NCBI RefSeq assembly: GCF_900167085.1
Contig: NZ_FUXA01000005.1
Location: forward strand, 248,001 to 312,000
Direction of reading: 5' to 3'
From: Eubacterium ruminantium
GTDB lineage: Bacteria > Bacillota > Clostridia > Lachnospirales > Lachnospiraceae
Length of the DNA stretch: 64,000 nt
Part shown: positions 29,200 to 37,379 of the stretch, in pieces
Layout of the letters: every line of letters begins with the position of its first letter
Position numbering within the stretch: position 1 is the stretch's first letter
The notes under the pieces: model-generated
Databases searched by the model: none
The model's input: the letters and a program-made list of their open reading frames with translations, nothing else
Told to the model about the DNA's origin: nothing
Translations under genes and position numbers: made by a program

Positions 29200-30696
29200 A
29201 TGGTAAATAAAAATGAAGTATATGAAATAACAATTGAAGATATAGGAACAGAAGGTCAGGGCATAGGACATGTGGATGGAGAGGCTGTATTTGTAAAGGA
29301 TACTCTTCCGGGTGATACTGCGTCGATTAAGATTATCAAGGCAAAGAAGAACCTTGCGTACGGACGACTTATGGAAATTATTAAACCATCGGGTTATCGT
29401 ACAACTCCTTTGTGCGACGTTGCAAGAAGCTGCGGCGGATGTACATTGCAGCATATGGATTATGATGCCCAGTTAAAATATAAATGGGACAAGGTCAAAA
29501 ATCTTCTGCAGAGAATAGGAGGAATATCCGAACCTGAAAAACTAATGGAATCTGCTGAAGACAAAAAGGCTTATGGTCTTGTTGAACCATTTCATTACCG
29601 CAATAAAATGCAGTTTCCTGTTGGTTATGATAAAGAAGGAAAAGCGGTTCTCGGTTTTTATGCAGGAAGAACTCATTCCATAATTCCTTTGTCGGATTGT
29701 GTTATAGGTCATCCGGTCAATAAGTTCATCATAAAAGCGGTGAAAGAGTTTATAGATAGATACAAGATAAGCATTTATGATGAGGAAAAGCATAAAGGGC
29801 TTATAAGACATGTACTGACAAGAGTCGGATTTCATACAAATGAACTCATGGTTTGTATGGTGATTAACGGAAATGATATCCCTCATTATGAGAAGCTTCA
29901 TGAAATGATATCTTCTGAAGTGGCAAAGTTTGGTGGGGAGATATTATTTAAATCATTTATGATTAATATCAATAAAGATAAAACCAACAGAATTCTTGGA
30001 TTTGATTCGAAAGTTTTGATTGGTGATCCGTTTATTTCCGATTACATTGGTGATGTTAAATTCAATATTTCGCCTCAATCATTTTTCCAGGTTAATCCCG
30101 AAATGACAGAGAAACTCTATAGTAAAGCATTGGAATACGCGGCGCTTTCAGGGGGCGAAAAAGTTTGGGATATGTACTGCGGTATAGGTACCATAAGTTT
30201 ATTCCTTGCAGAAAAAGCCGGAAATGTTTATGGCGTTGAAATTGTGCCGCAGGCTATAGATGATGCTAAAAATAATGCAAAGTTAAATGATATAAAAAAT
30301 GTGGAATTCCATGTAGGAAAAGCTGAAGAAGTTGTGCCGGGACTTTATGAGAAGGATAGAGAAAGATATACAGCTGATGTAGTTGTGGTTGATCCTCCAA
30401 GAAAAGGGTGCGATGAGAAACTTCTTGAAACCCTGGTAAGTATGGCGCCTGCAAGACTTGTATATGTATCCTGCGATCCTGCGACTTTGGCTCGAGATAT
30501 AAAGTATTTGACTGATCATAATTTTGAACTGAAGAAAGTGGCTGTATTTGATCAGTTTTCTCATGGAATTCATGTTGAGACGGTTGTTCAGTTGATAAAC
30601 AAAAATGCAAAGGCGAAGCATCATGTGCGGATAAGCATGGATGCTGAGGATTACTATAGTATAAAGGATTCTGAGAAGAAAGAGGAGGAACGGTAA
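29200..30696 (+). CDS. rlmD: 23S rRNA (uracil-5-)-methyltransferase, RlmD/TrmA family
   Basis: The enzyme methylates carbon 5 of a uridine in 23S rRNA (or tRNA) using SAM. The 498-residue protein has an N-terminal TRAM domain and an iron-sulfur motif (CDVARSCGGC plus an upstream position). The Rossmann core has WDMYCGIGTISLFLA, and the catalytic loop is YVSCDPATLARDI. The canonical end, HGIHVETVVQL, is followed by about 35 extra residues, a basic and acidic tail with AEDYYSIKD, not part of the classic enzyme. Which uridine it modifies cannot be decided here. The ribosome site is weak (GAAGGGA). Confidence 0.9.
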   Translation: MVNKNEVYEITIEDIGTEGQGIGHVDGEAVFVKDTLPGDTASIKIIKAKKNLAYGRLMEIIKPSGYRTTPLCDVARSCGGCTLQHMDYDAQLKYKWDKVKNLLQRIGGISEPEKLMESAEDKKAYGLVEPFHYRNKMQFPVGYDKEGKAVLGFYAGRTHSIIPLSDCVIGHPVNKFIIKAVKEFIDRYKISIYDEEKHKGLIRHVLTRVGFHTNELMVCMVINGNDIPHYEKLHEMISSEVAKFGGEILFKSFMININKDKTNRILGFDSKVLIGDPFISDYIGDVKFNISPQSFFQVNPEMTEKLYSKALEYAALSGGEKVWDMYCGIGTISLFLAEKAGNVYGVEIVPQAIDDAKNNAKLNDIKNVEFHVGKAEEVVPGLYEKDRERYTADVVVVDPPRKGCDEKLLETLVSMAPARLVYVSCDPATLARDIKYLTDHNFELKKVAVFDQFSHGIHVETVVQLINKNAKAKHHVRISMDAEDYYSIKDSEKKEEER

Positions 30697-30701
30697 AAGA
30701 T

Positions 30702-31313
30702 ATGGTGCGCCCGGAATTTGAAAGTATCAGGGATTATGATGAGTTTTGCAAGTACTATTGGTATCGTGAAGAATTAATTGGAATATGCAAGGCTCACGGT
30801 CTTAAGTGCAGTGGAAATAAAATTGAATTAAATACGGTTATCAAGGCATACTTCTCGGGTGAAAAGATTTTGCCTGAAAAGAAAAAAGTACGGCGGAGAG
30901 GGACTGCAGTGAAAGACTTAACTTTACAGACCGGCCTCATCGAGTGTGGTTTCACCTTTGGTAACAGATTCCGAGAATTTTTTTCTGAGCAGACAGGAGT
31001 TAAGCCGTTCAAATTCAATGTTGATATGGTTGAAACCGTAAAGGTGGTCAAGGCTACAGAAGATGAGAATTTTACTCTCGGAGATCTGCTTGACATCTAT
31101 TATGGCAAAAAAACATACGCCAAATATGATAAATCTGCGCTTCAATGGAATAAATTTGTAAAGGATTTCTGTGGGGATGAGGCGACAAAAGTCTATAGCG
31201 GGCGGCTAAAGGCAGCGGCCGCTCTTTGGAAGATTGTCAGAGAATCGGATCTGAAGAAGGAATATTCACATGAGCTGCTCGAAGAATACAAAGATATAAT
31301 AGATATAAAGTAG
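30702..31313 (+). CDS. SAP-like domain protein, unknown function
   Basis: A 203-residue cytoplasmic protein starting 5 nt after rlmD. The N-terminal third (YDEFCKYYWYREELIGICK..GLKCSGNKIELNTVIKAYF, cited for its L-x-x-x-C/G-x-K-x-E-L pattern) resembles a SAP helix-turn-helix that can bind nucleic acid. The rest holds a DUF6434-like segment (FTLGDLLDIYYGKK) and a helical end. It is basic in the middle (KKKVRRRG). It probably shares a transcript with rlmD and the HD protein behind it. The function is not known; the family name is from memory. Confidence 0.7.
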   Translation: MVRPEFESIRDYDEFCKYYWYREELIGICKAHGLKCSGNKIELNTVIKAYFSGEKILPEKKKVRRRGTAVKDLTLQTGLIECGFTFGNRFREFFSEQTGVKPFKFNVDMVETVKVVKATEDENFTLGDLLDIYYGKKTYAKYDKSALQWNKFVKDFCGDEATKVYSGRLKAAAALWKIVRESDLKKEYSHELLEEYKDIIDIK

Positions 31314-31329
31314 AGGATCAGGAGTGTAT

Positions 31330-32139
31330 ATGACATCAAGAGATTATTTGAATATACTTCATATTGCTGAGCGATTGAAGGATACCACGCGCCATTGTAC
31401 CACGAGCAAAAGAAGAGTGGAAAGCGTAGCAGAGCACAGCTGGAGAGTTTCGCTCATGGCCTTGCTCTTAAGAAATGAGTTTCCTGATATAGACATCGAC
31501 AGAGTTGTCAGTATGTGCCTTGTTCATGATCTTGGAGAGTGTTTTACCGGAGATATCCCGACCTTTAATAAAACGGACGCTGACAGGAACAAGGAAGATT
31601 CTCTGCTTAATGAATGGGTTGAAGGCCTTCCAAGGGAGGTATCGGATGATCTGAAAGATCTATACAAAGAAATGGAATCACAGGAAACGACTGAAGCCAG
31701 GTTATATAAGGCTCTTGATAAACTCGAAGCACTTATACAGCACAACGAGTCGCCGATTGATACATGGGCAGAGAATGAATATGAACTTAACAAAACATAC
31801 GCGTTTGATACGGTTGCTTTTTCTGACTGGCTTACAGATCTTAGGAGTGAAATACTGAAGGATACTCTTAATAAAATAGATTCTGAAAAACCGGATGTCC
31901 GGGTTCTGCTTGATAATCTGGATAAAATACATACGACGGAAATGGGAGCTGAAAGGATAAAAAAGAACCTTGCTCTTGACAATGAGGATGTAGTTTTACG
32001 GTGTCGGGAAATCATTATGAACGAAAGTGCAGATATAATCCGGCAGGGTAAAAACTGGTATGTAACCTATGACGGATGCGAAATCACCATAAATGCAAAA
32101 AGTTATACAATAATTACTGCACATAAGACCAATGGCTGA
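31330..32139 (+). CDS. HD-domain phosphohydrolase fused to a DUF3781 domain
   Basis: Residues about 1-180 form an HD-domain hydrolase related to YfbR/HDDC2 5'-deoxynucleotidases. The metal motifs are visible as H in VAEHSWRVS, HD in LVHDLGE and a later D (ALDKLEAL). Residues about 194-269 match a DUF3781-type domain, usually a free-standing protein: LDNLDKIHTTEMGAERIKKN and KNWYVTYDGCEITINA, ending YTIITAHK. I chose the ATG at 31330, 5 nt after AGGAG; a GTG at 31324 abuts that site. It is 16 nt downstream of the SAP-like gene. The fusion suggests the two domains work together, but the role is unknown. Confidence 0.8.
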   Translation: MTSRDYLNILHIAERLKDTTRHCTTSKRRVESVAEHSWRVSLMALLLRNEFPDIDIDRVVSMCLVHDLGECFTGDIPTFNKTDADRNKEDSLLNEWVEGLPREVSDDLKDLYKEMESQETTEARLYKALDKLEALIQHNESPIDTWAENEYELNKTYAFDTVAFSDWLTDLRSEILKDTLNKIDSEKPDVRVLLDNLDKIHTTEMGAERIKKNLALDNEDVVLRCREIIMNESADIIRQGKNWYVTYDGCEITINAKSYTIITAHKTNG

Positions 32140-32151
32140 AGGGGATTGCAG

Positions 32152-32391
32152 ATGGTTAGAGAAGCAAAGCACGAGGATTTGAATGCAATACTTTAACTGT
32201 ATTTGTTCCTGAACGAAGACAGTATACCTGAGAATCAAACCGTTTTGGATTGGCTTCTGGAGGATATAAATCCGGAGGTAAGGCTCAGAACCCTGAAGGA
32301 GTATGAACATTTACAGGGCAATGATGAAACTGTTATAGCATGCAAAAATGAACTGCTTGGCAGTAAAGTATACGAGCGTGGACTTAAATAA
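32152..32391 (+). pseudogene. GNAT acetyltransferase remnant with a nonsense codon, joined to a foreign fragment
   Basis: The frame starts MVREAKHEDLNAIL, meets a TAA at 32194-32196, and continues LYLFLNEDSIPE. This matches the intact GNAT protein at 34026 (MIREVKREDLAELLELYLYLHEDSIPE), where the stop position holds GAA, so a single G-to-T change created it. After residue 27 the match stops. The tail VLDWLLEDINPEVRLRTLKE resembles the N-terminus of squalene-cyclase-like or HEAT-type proteins instead. It is thus a broken, chimeric remnant. Confidence 0.8.
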
Positions 32392-32433
32392 CTAACATTT
32401 TACGCATACATGGCGTAGGAATAGGGGGCAAGC

Positions 32434-33090
32434 ATGAATAAGGAATGGTCGGAACTTAATAAGACGATGCAGACAGAACTTAAGAAGAGAGGTACATTCA
32501 ATCAGGGTATATTTTCACTCATGAAGTTGCGAGATGAGTTATGGAATACGATTCTTTCTCTGAAGAATGAACTGAGCAGTGATGAGTTCAATGCAATACC
32601 GTTTATAAATGCAGAAGGCTATCATAGTAAGACGATAGCATACTCTCTGTGGCATGTTTTCAGGATCGAAGATATTGTTGCTCATACGCTGGTAGCAGAG
32701 GATCAGCAGGTTTTCTTCAAGGGAAACTATCAGAAGAGGATTAATGCTCCGATCATCACAACCGGGAATGAACTTGTGAAGCAGGAAATTGCAGATTTTT
32801 CGAAAGAACTTAATCTGGATGAACTGTATCATTATATCGGTGAAGTAAAAGACAGTACCGAGGTGGTACTGGAAAGCCTTTCTTTTGATGATATTAAAAA
32901 GAAAATTTCGGACGAAACAAAAGAGAATCTGAGATCGCTCCATGTGGTAAGCGAAGATGAAAATGCCGTCTGGCTCATCGATTATTGGTGCAACAAGGAT
33001 ATTCGTGGATTGATTCAAATGCCGTTTTCCAGACATTGGATTATGCATCTTGAAGCGTGCCTGAGAATTAAAAACAAGATTCATCCGTAA
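32434..33090 (+). CDS. DinB-like putative metal-dependent protein
   Basis: A 218-residue, mostly helical cytoplasmic protein. The pattern AYSLWHVFRIEDIVAH in the second helix and SRHWIMHLEACLRIK at the end gives three histidines spaced as in the DinB/YfiT metal-binding four-helix bundle. These proteins are often thiol transferases or stress-induced proteins of unknown substrate. The ribosome site is weak (TAGGGGG). It sits between gene remnants in a region of small accessory genes. The family assignment is by pattern only. Confidence 0.65.
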   Translation: MNKEWSELNKTMQTELKKRGTFNQGIFSLMKLRDELWNTILSLKNELSSDEFNAIPFINAEGYHSKTIAYSLWHVFRIEDIVAHTLVAEDQQVFFKGNYQKRINAPIITTGNELVKQEIADFSKELNLDELYHYIGEVKDSTEVVLESLSFDDIKKKISDETKENLRSLHVVSEDENAVWLIDYWCNKDIRGLIQMPFSRHWIMHLEACLRIKNKIHP

Positions 33091-33113
33091 AGAAATACAG
33101 CGAAAGGAACAAG

Positions 33114-33218
33114 ATGATTAAGAGAGCAAAAGCGGAAGCGGTCTGCTTTATCAATGGAGTGATCCCCTGTTTTGAAACGGATGGAGAGAGCATGGACGTT
33201 TATATTGCGTGTAAGTGA
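33114..33218 (+). CDS. short ORF, probable gene fragment
   Basis: A 34-codon frame (starts MIKRAKAEAVCFINGV, ends YIACK) preceded by AAAGGAA. It may be the surviving 5' end of a longer gene cut by rearrangement, as its neighbours are truncated too. I do not recognise it. It could equally be a real small protein. Confidence 0.35.
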   Translation: MIKRAKAEAVCFINGVIPCFETDGESMDVYIACK

Positions 33219-33228
33219 GGTGTGGACT

Positions 33229-33675
33229 ATGAGTTTACAGTTATTGAAGGCAGGTACTTCTGATGCGCTTACATTGAACGGAATATCGAAGCGTGCGTTT
33301 GACAGTGATATTTTGATCGGGGCGCCATCACCGGGTGGACCTCCGGGATATATGTCATTACCATTTCATACAAAAATGGCTAGGCAAGGGCATCTGTATA
33401 AATTGACCGATGAGGGATTGATCGTTGGCGGCGCAATCCTGTTTTTGAAAAATGATGTTTTGAATGTTGGCAGGATATTCATTGCTCCGGAGCATTTCCG
33501 AAAAGGGTATGGGGTCTTTATGATGCGGGAAGTGGAGAATATGTTCCCTGAAGTAAAAGAATTTACGCTGGATACCCCTGTTTGGAATGTCAGGACAAAC
33601 AGTTTTTATTCTAAGATTGGCTATAAAGAAATAAAGCGAGATAATGAGTTTGTGTTTTATTCAAAACATCGCTGA
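33229..33675 (+). CDS. GNAT-family N-acetyltransferase
   Basis: A 148-residue protein with the GNAT fold. The acetyl-CoA loop appears as RIFIAPEHFRKGYGVFMMREVE (R/Q-x-x-G-x-G/A variant, here RKGYG), then TLDTPVWNVRTNSFYSKIGYKE, typical of the C-terminal strand and helix. I chose the ATG at 33229, preceded by GAGGTG; upstream in-frame starts have no ribosome site. The substrate is unknown. It is one of several GNAT genes in a 2.5-kb patch, the others being decayed or paralogous. Confidence 0.85.
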   Translation: MSLQLLKAGTSDALTLNGISKRAFDSDILIGAPSPGGPPGYMSLPFHTKMARQGHLYKLTDEGLIVGGAILFLKNDVLNVGRIFIAPEHFRKGYGVFMMREVENMFPEVKEFTLDTPVWNVRTNSFYSKIGYKEIKRDNEFVFYSKHR

Positions 33676-33746
33676 TGCCTGCTTTCGAGAAAAAGTGGTT
33701 AAACAGGATTAAAGATTTACAAAAGGAATCCGGGTAAGGAAGATAT

Positions 33747-34029
33747 ATGTTTATAAGATACGCACAATTAAATGATAAGACAGAATGGTTCAGGCTTGAT
33801 CGTCATTTGCCTGAAGAGGGATTTGAAGAAAAAATCAGAAACAAACAGGGCTATGTATTAACTGAAAACGGTATGGGTGCGTCAAGGCTATGCCGTATAT
33901 CACCGCCTAAATGATAACGAAGATAAGTGGATAGTAAGCTTAAACGGAGAAACGATTCCGGCAGAGGACATTCTGGAGACCATCGGTTTTCAGGAACAGT
34001 ATTTTATGGAGGAGTTGTATACACTATGA
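33747..34029 (+). pseudogene. frameshifted remnant of a GNAT-type gene
   Basis: MFIRYAQLNDKTEWFRLDRH at the start is typical of a Firmicute GNAT family, and continues to KQGYVLTENGMG before a stop at 33912-33914. From about 33885 a +1 frame continues as RQGYAVYHRLNDNEDKWIVS and ends FMEELYTL at 34029. The acetyl-CoA-binding core expected between the two parts is missing, so an internal deletion plus frameshift is likely. The second part overlaps the start of the next GNAT gene and may come from a different protein. Confidence 0.65.
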
Positions 34030-34472
34030 TACGTGAAGTGAAAAGAGAAGATTTAGCTGAGTTGCTTGAATTGTATTTGTATTTACATGAAGACAGCATT
34101 CCGGAAATGAATAGCCACCTTGAGAAAGTATGGGAACAGATTCTTGAAGAACCCAATCATCATCTGATCGTGAATGAGATTGATGGTCGGATCATATCCT
34201 CCTGTGTATGTGTGATCATACCGAATCTGACCAGAAATGTAAGACCATATGCATTTGTCGAGAATGTGGTGACGCATGCTGATTACAGAGGAAAAGGTTA
34301 CGCAGGAGAGTGCCTGGCTTATGCAAAGAAAATCGCTGAGCAGGAGAATTGCTATAAAATGATGCTGCTTACCGGATCGAAGAAGCCGAAGACTCTGCAT
34401 TTCTATGAAAAGGCAGGATATAACAGCGGTGATAAGACAGCTTTCGTACAGTGGTTAGGGAGGAATCAGTAA
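34026..34472 (+). CDS. GNAT-family N-acetyltransferase
   Basis: A 148-residue GNAT protein that appears complete. It starts MIREVKREDLAELLELYLYL and has the acetyl-CoA-binding motif HADYRGKGYAGECLAYAKKI (RGKGYA). It ends with FYEKAGYNSGDKTAFVQWL. The ATG at 34026 overlaps the stop of the preceding remnant and follows GGAGG. The longer in-frame extension upstream to 33927 is the remnant read in another frame and is not part of this protein. The pseudogene at 32152 is its broken relative. Confidence 0.87.
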   Translation: MIREVKREDLAELLELYLYLHEDSIPEMNSHLEKVWEQILEEPNHHLIVNEIDGRIISSCVCVIIPNLTRNVRPYAFVENVVTHADYRGKGYAGECLAYAKKIAEQENCYKMMLLTGSKKPKTLHFYEKAGYNSGDKTAFVQWLGRNQ

Positions 34473-34476
34473 TCTA

Positions 34477-34539
34477 TCCTGTACTATGAGAATCCAAGAA
34501 ATCTGTTAGAATCGAAGATCGAAGATTCATAGTACAGGA
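34477..34539. repeat. 13-bp inverted repeat after the GNAT gene
   Basis: TCCTGTACTATGA (34477-34489) is matched exactly by TCATAGTACAGGA (34527-34539), with GAATC/GATTC extending the stem past a 2-nt bulge and a loop of about 30 nt. It is followed by A-rich sequence, not a T-run, so it is not a standard terminator on the plus strand. Confidence 0.6.
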
Positions 34540-34613
34540 AAAAATTTATCCAAAACAAGACACACAGTTGTCCTGTTTGCTTTGGTAAGATAAGCAGGTA
34601 ATACGGTCAATTG

Positions 34614-34745
34614 ATGGAAAAGATCCGGGCCGGATCATCAGAACTTATCAGTGGAAGTAAGAGAGAAGCTTATGAATATGGCAGAATCAATGATCAGAAA
34701 GTATGGAGGAAAGAAAAGTGGGAGAAATTGAGAGATACGATGTAA
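34614..34745 (+). pseudogene. possible C-terminal gene fragment
   Basis: A 43-codon frame (contains SKREAYEYGRINDQKVWRKE) that overlaps the ridA start in a different frame and has no ribosome site. Its charged, helical composition looks like the end of a real protein. It may be the tail of a gene removed from this patch. Low confidence. Confidence 0.25.
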
Positions 34746-35083
34746 GCGAAGAATGGGCTCATTCAGGAATTATTAAAGCAGGCGACTTTTGCTTTTTGGG
34801 ATACTGTGTTGGAAATGTCGGAGGAACGATAGAAGAGCAGATCAATGGGGCTTTTGACAATATGGAGGAAAGGCTTGCTTTGGTCGGTCTTACTCTGGAA
34901 TCCGTGGTTCAAATGGATTGTCTGTTCAGGGACATTTGGAATATCCCTGTCATGGAGAAAATCATAAAGGAAAGATTTGGCGGAAAGTATCCTGTGAGAA
35001 AATCTATTCAGACCGAGTTTGCGCATGTGGGCGGCAAAGATGGTCTGCAGTTTCAAGTGGATGCTGTTGCGTACTGCGGATAA
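34718..35083 (+). CDS. RidA/YjgF-family protein
   Basis: RidA proteins hydrolyse reactive enamine/imine intermediates made by PLP enzymes. The 121-residue protein has the C-terminal signature YPVRKSIQTEFAHVGG..LQFQVDAVAY with the key arginine in PVR. I prefer the GTG at 34718, 8 nt after GGAGG; the ATG at 34703 contains that ribosome site. The FLGYCVGN segment is less typical than the usual SGQ-type motif, so it may belong to a divergent subgroup without deaminase activity. Confidence 0.8.
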   Translation: MGEIERYDVSEEWAHSGIIKAGDFCFLGYCVGNVGGTIEEQINGAFDNMEERLALVGLTLESVVQMDCLFRDIWNIPVMEKIIKERFGGKYPVRKSIQTEFAHVGGKDGLQFQVDAVAYCG

Positions 35084-35107
35084 GGATTTTTGGTGGAAAG
35101 GAGTGTC

Positions 35108-35656
35108 CTATATCTTATTTTTAATTCTTTTTCGGAATAATTTGCGGATACCAAAGTATACTAGAACACCGATAGTAACGCCTGTTGTATTTAAAATGAG
35201 ATCATCAATATCTGTGCAGCGATTGTAGAAAAGTAACTGCGATATCTCGATGAAAAGGGAGAAACCTCCACCTGCTAAAATAGCTTTTCCTATCGTATCA
35301 AGTTCTTTAAAGCATATAGGCCAAACAATTCCGACTGGTATAAACATAGTGATATTTCCGATAATATTCATCTGCCAACCGTCATAAAAATCGTGAAGAA
35401 AAGTAAATGGCACCGGGTTAATTCTAAATGGCAAAATCTTTGAAAAATCAAAAGGCTCTGTCGCAATATGGCCATTTACATGCTCTGTTGGAAGATAAAC
35501 CATCCTTGAAATAACCATTATGCATATATATACTAAAATCAATTGGAATTCACGTTTGATATCAATTGATTTCATCTTGATGTTTATGATCAATCTTACT
35601 ACAATCCATACTACAGTGATAAAACTAAATAACATAGGAAATGAAATTTCAAACAT
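35108..35656 (-). CDS. VanZ-family membrane protein
   Basis: A 182-residue membrane protein with about five hydrophobic helices. The segment NIIGNITMFIPVGIVWPICF and later EISQLLFYNRCTDIDDLILNTTG carry the VanZ signature (N-x-x-x-F-x-P-x-G and D-x-x-D-x-x-x-N-x-x-G). VanZ proteins are linked to low-level teicoplanin resistance, but most homologues have no known role. The ribosome site is AAGAGG. It is transcribed away from a TetR gene, and a candidate operator overlaps its 5' region, so it is a likely target of that repressor. Confidence 0.88.
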   Translation of the reverse strand: MFEISFPMLFSFITVVWIVVRLIINIKMKSIDIKREFQLILVYICIMVISRMVYLPTEHVNGHIATEPFDFSKILPFRINPVPFTFLHDFYDGWQMNIIGNITMFIPVGIVWPICFKELDTIGKAILAGGGFSLFIEISQLLFYNRCTDIDDLILNTTGVTIGVLVYFGIRKLFRKRIKNKI

Positions 35657-35664
35657 AAAAACCT

Positions 35665-35756
35665 CTTTTCTAATATGTCACACTTCTAATATCAATGTAT
35701 TTATTATATAATGAGAAAATGTGAAATCAAGGAACTTTTCTAATGTGTCACACATT
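35665..35756. promoter_or_regulatory. paired operator-like repeats in the VanZ-TetR divergent region
   Basis: CTTTTCTAATATGTCACAC (35665-35683) and CTTTTCTAATGTGTCACAC (35735-35753) are direct repeats, 18 of 19 identical and 70 bp apart. The second contains a perfect palindrome AATGTGT-C-ACACATT (35742-35756); the first holds a weaker version. One lies next to each divergent gene. They fit binding sites for the adjacent TetR-type repressor. Confidence 0.75.
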
Positions 35757-35793
35757 GGCCGCTTTTGTGTCAAAATAGAAAAATGAGGATATA

Positions 35794-36345
35794 ATGAACA
35801 GAACAAACGGGATAATTGCTGAAAAATCCAAACAGAAAATGGCGGATGCACTTTTTTCCATCATGTCTCAATATGAGTATCGAGAAATCACAATTACTCA
35901 GATCGCTCAAGAGTCCGGTCTCTCGCGGAAAACTTTTTACCGTCTGTTTTCAAAAAAAGAAGATATTCTGAAAACCCGCTTTTCACAATGGTTTCAGGAA
36001 ATATTTGACCGTATTCGGGAAGAGCGGCTACATAGCTACTGGGATGTCGTTCAGTGCTATTTTGATTTTTGCGAGAATCATAAGGAAAGTCTGGAGCTCC
36101 TAACTCGTCATAATTTATTAAATTTATTCTTTGATTTTTTGGATCAAAATGCACTTACTGTATTTGAAGTAGTACATTCCAAACAAATAGCGGAGAAAAA
36201 TGCTCAGACGCTTCCCTACATGCTCTCCTACAGTGTGGGCGGTATGTTTAGCATGCTCGTTAAATGGGTTGAAAATGGAATGGATATACCCTCAGAGGAA
36301 CTCCTTCGCATCCTGAGAGCAAGCTATATGAATCCGAATTTGTAA
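35794..36345 (+). CDS. TetR-family transcription regulator
   Basis: A 183-residue repressor. Residues about 10-60 form the DNA-binding head: ITITQIAQESGLSRKTFYRLFSKKEDIL is the typical helix-turn-helix with the conserved TFYRxFxxKEDIL ending. The C-terminal ligand domain is divergent and of the short type common in Firmicutes. It is divergent from the VanZ-like gene across a 137-bp region with two operator-like repeats, so it probably represses both itself and that gene. The ligand is unknown. Confidence 0.9.
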   Translation: MNRTNGIIAEKSKQKMADALFSIMSQYEYREITITQIAQESGLSRKTFYRLFSKKEDILKTRFSQWFQEIFDRIREERLHSYWDVVQCYFDFCENHKESLELLTRHNLLNLFFDFLDQNALTVFEVVHSKQIAEKNAQTLPYMLSYSVGGMFSMLVKWVENGMDIPSEELLRILRASYMNPNL

Positions 36346-36513
36346 TACTGAGATTTATAAATTTTGCATTTTTATTTTCAACATTTTGGAATTCATTATT
36401 TTGGAATGTCGGTTTGATTTTAATACTGTGAAAATATTTGAATATAATATACTATAAAATATCGAGCAATAAGAGATATGTAGTATGGAGTGATAAGAGA
36501 AAGGCAACAGTAA

Positions 36514-37110
36514 ATGGAACAGTGTAAGAATGATTCCGGGAAGAAAATAGCAGTTTTATTTCCGGGAATAGGATATACAAAAGACAAGCCTATATTATAT
36601 TATGCAGGAAAGATTGCAGCTTCAGCAGGATATGATGTATGCAGGCTGGTGAGTTTTAATTATTCTCCCGGCAAGTCAATAAGAGGAAATGAACCGGAGA
36701 TGAGAAAGGCTTTTCTGGAATTATATAAGGAAGCTGAAAATCAGCTTGCGGAGATCGATTGGAAGGAATATGACGACATACTTTTTTTATCGAAAAGCAT
36801 AGGAACAGTTATTGGAAGTGCATATGCCGAAAAATACAATCTTAATGATAAGATAAGGCACATTTTATATACTCCGCTGGAATATACATTTGAAAATAAT
36901 CCCAAGAATGCTATCGGTTTTATCGGTACAGCTGACCCGTGGTGCGAATATCAAAATGTGATCAGAGCTGCAAAAGAGCAGAATATAAAAATGTATGTTT
37001 ATGATGGATTGAATCATTCTCTTGAGAATGATGATAATATGCACAACTTATCTATAATAAAAGATGTTATGGAAAAAACGGAAGAATTTGTAAGCGGAAG
37101 CATTTATTAG
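36514..37110 (+). CDS. alpha/beta-hydrolase-like protein
   Basis: A 198-residue cytoplasmic protein with an alpha/beta-hydrolase layout. The nucleophile elbow is SKSIGT (serine after the strand DDILFL), the acid is probably D in GTADPWCE, and the base H is in YDGLNHSLE. The oxyanion side starts LFPGIGYTKDKP. This resembles the small hydrolases of the dienelactone-hydrolase group. The substrate is unknown. The gap before it (168 nt) is AT-rich with no clear promoter. Confidence 0.75.
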   Translation: MEQCKNDSGKKIAVLFPGIGYTKDKPILYYAGKIAASAGYDVCRLVSFNYSPGKSIRGNEPEMRKAFLELYKEAENQLAEIDWKEYDDILFLSKSIGTVIGSAYAEKYNLNDKIRHILYTPLEYTFENNPKNAIGFIGTADPWCEYQNVIRAAKEQNIKMYVYDGLNHSLENDDNMHNLSIIKDVMEKTEEFVSGSIY

Positions 37111-37122
37111 GATGAACAAGCA

Positions 37123-37195
37123 GGCATATTGAAATGGATAAATTAATTTGTCGAAATGAGCAATCCGGCATATTGAAATGGATAAGTCAATTTAT
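37123..37195 (+). repeat. two direct repeats after the hydrolase gene
   Basis: GGCATATTGAAATGGATAA occurs at 37123 and again at 37167 (period 44 bp), with the next ten bases also nearly matched. It lies between the hydrolase stop and the thiC promoter and has no coding frame of note. Confidence 0.75.
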
Positions 37196-37208
37196 CTTAA
37201 AAATTCAT

Positions 37209-37237
37209 TTGCAATATTGTCTTTGTATATATATAAT
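37209..37237 (+). promoter_or_regulatory. thiC promoter
   Basis: TTGCAA (37209-37214), 17 bp, TATAAT (37232-37237). The predicted transcript starts just before the TPP riboswitch. Confidence 0.8.
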
Positions 37238-37259
37238 ACGTTGTGAACAAAATAATAAC

Positions 37260-37354
37260 TTGATGCAGGGGAGTTTGTTTAAACAATCTGAGAGGAAGCT
37301 GGTATCGCTTCGACCCTATAACCTGATACGGGTAATTCCGGCGCAGGGAGTCAT
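37260..37354 (+). ncRNA. TPP riboswitch (THI element)
   Basis: The conserved thiamine pyrophosphate aptamer is clear: GGGGAG near 37269, CTGAGAGG at 37288-37295, CCCTATAACCTGATACGGGT near 37315, and TAATTCCGGCGCAGGGA near 37333. Terminal pairing is TGA with TCA. It binds thiamine pyrophosphate and should switch off thiC when the cofactor is plentiful, through the terminator that follows. Confidence 0.95.
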
Positions 37355-37379
37355 ACTGGTGGATTATACTGAATTAACT

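Noticed and set aside
33927-34025. N-terminal extension of the GNAT gene starting at 34026
   Set aside because: The extra 33 residues are the preceding remnant read in another frame, and the ATG at 34026 has its own ribosome site.
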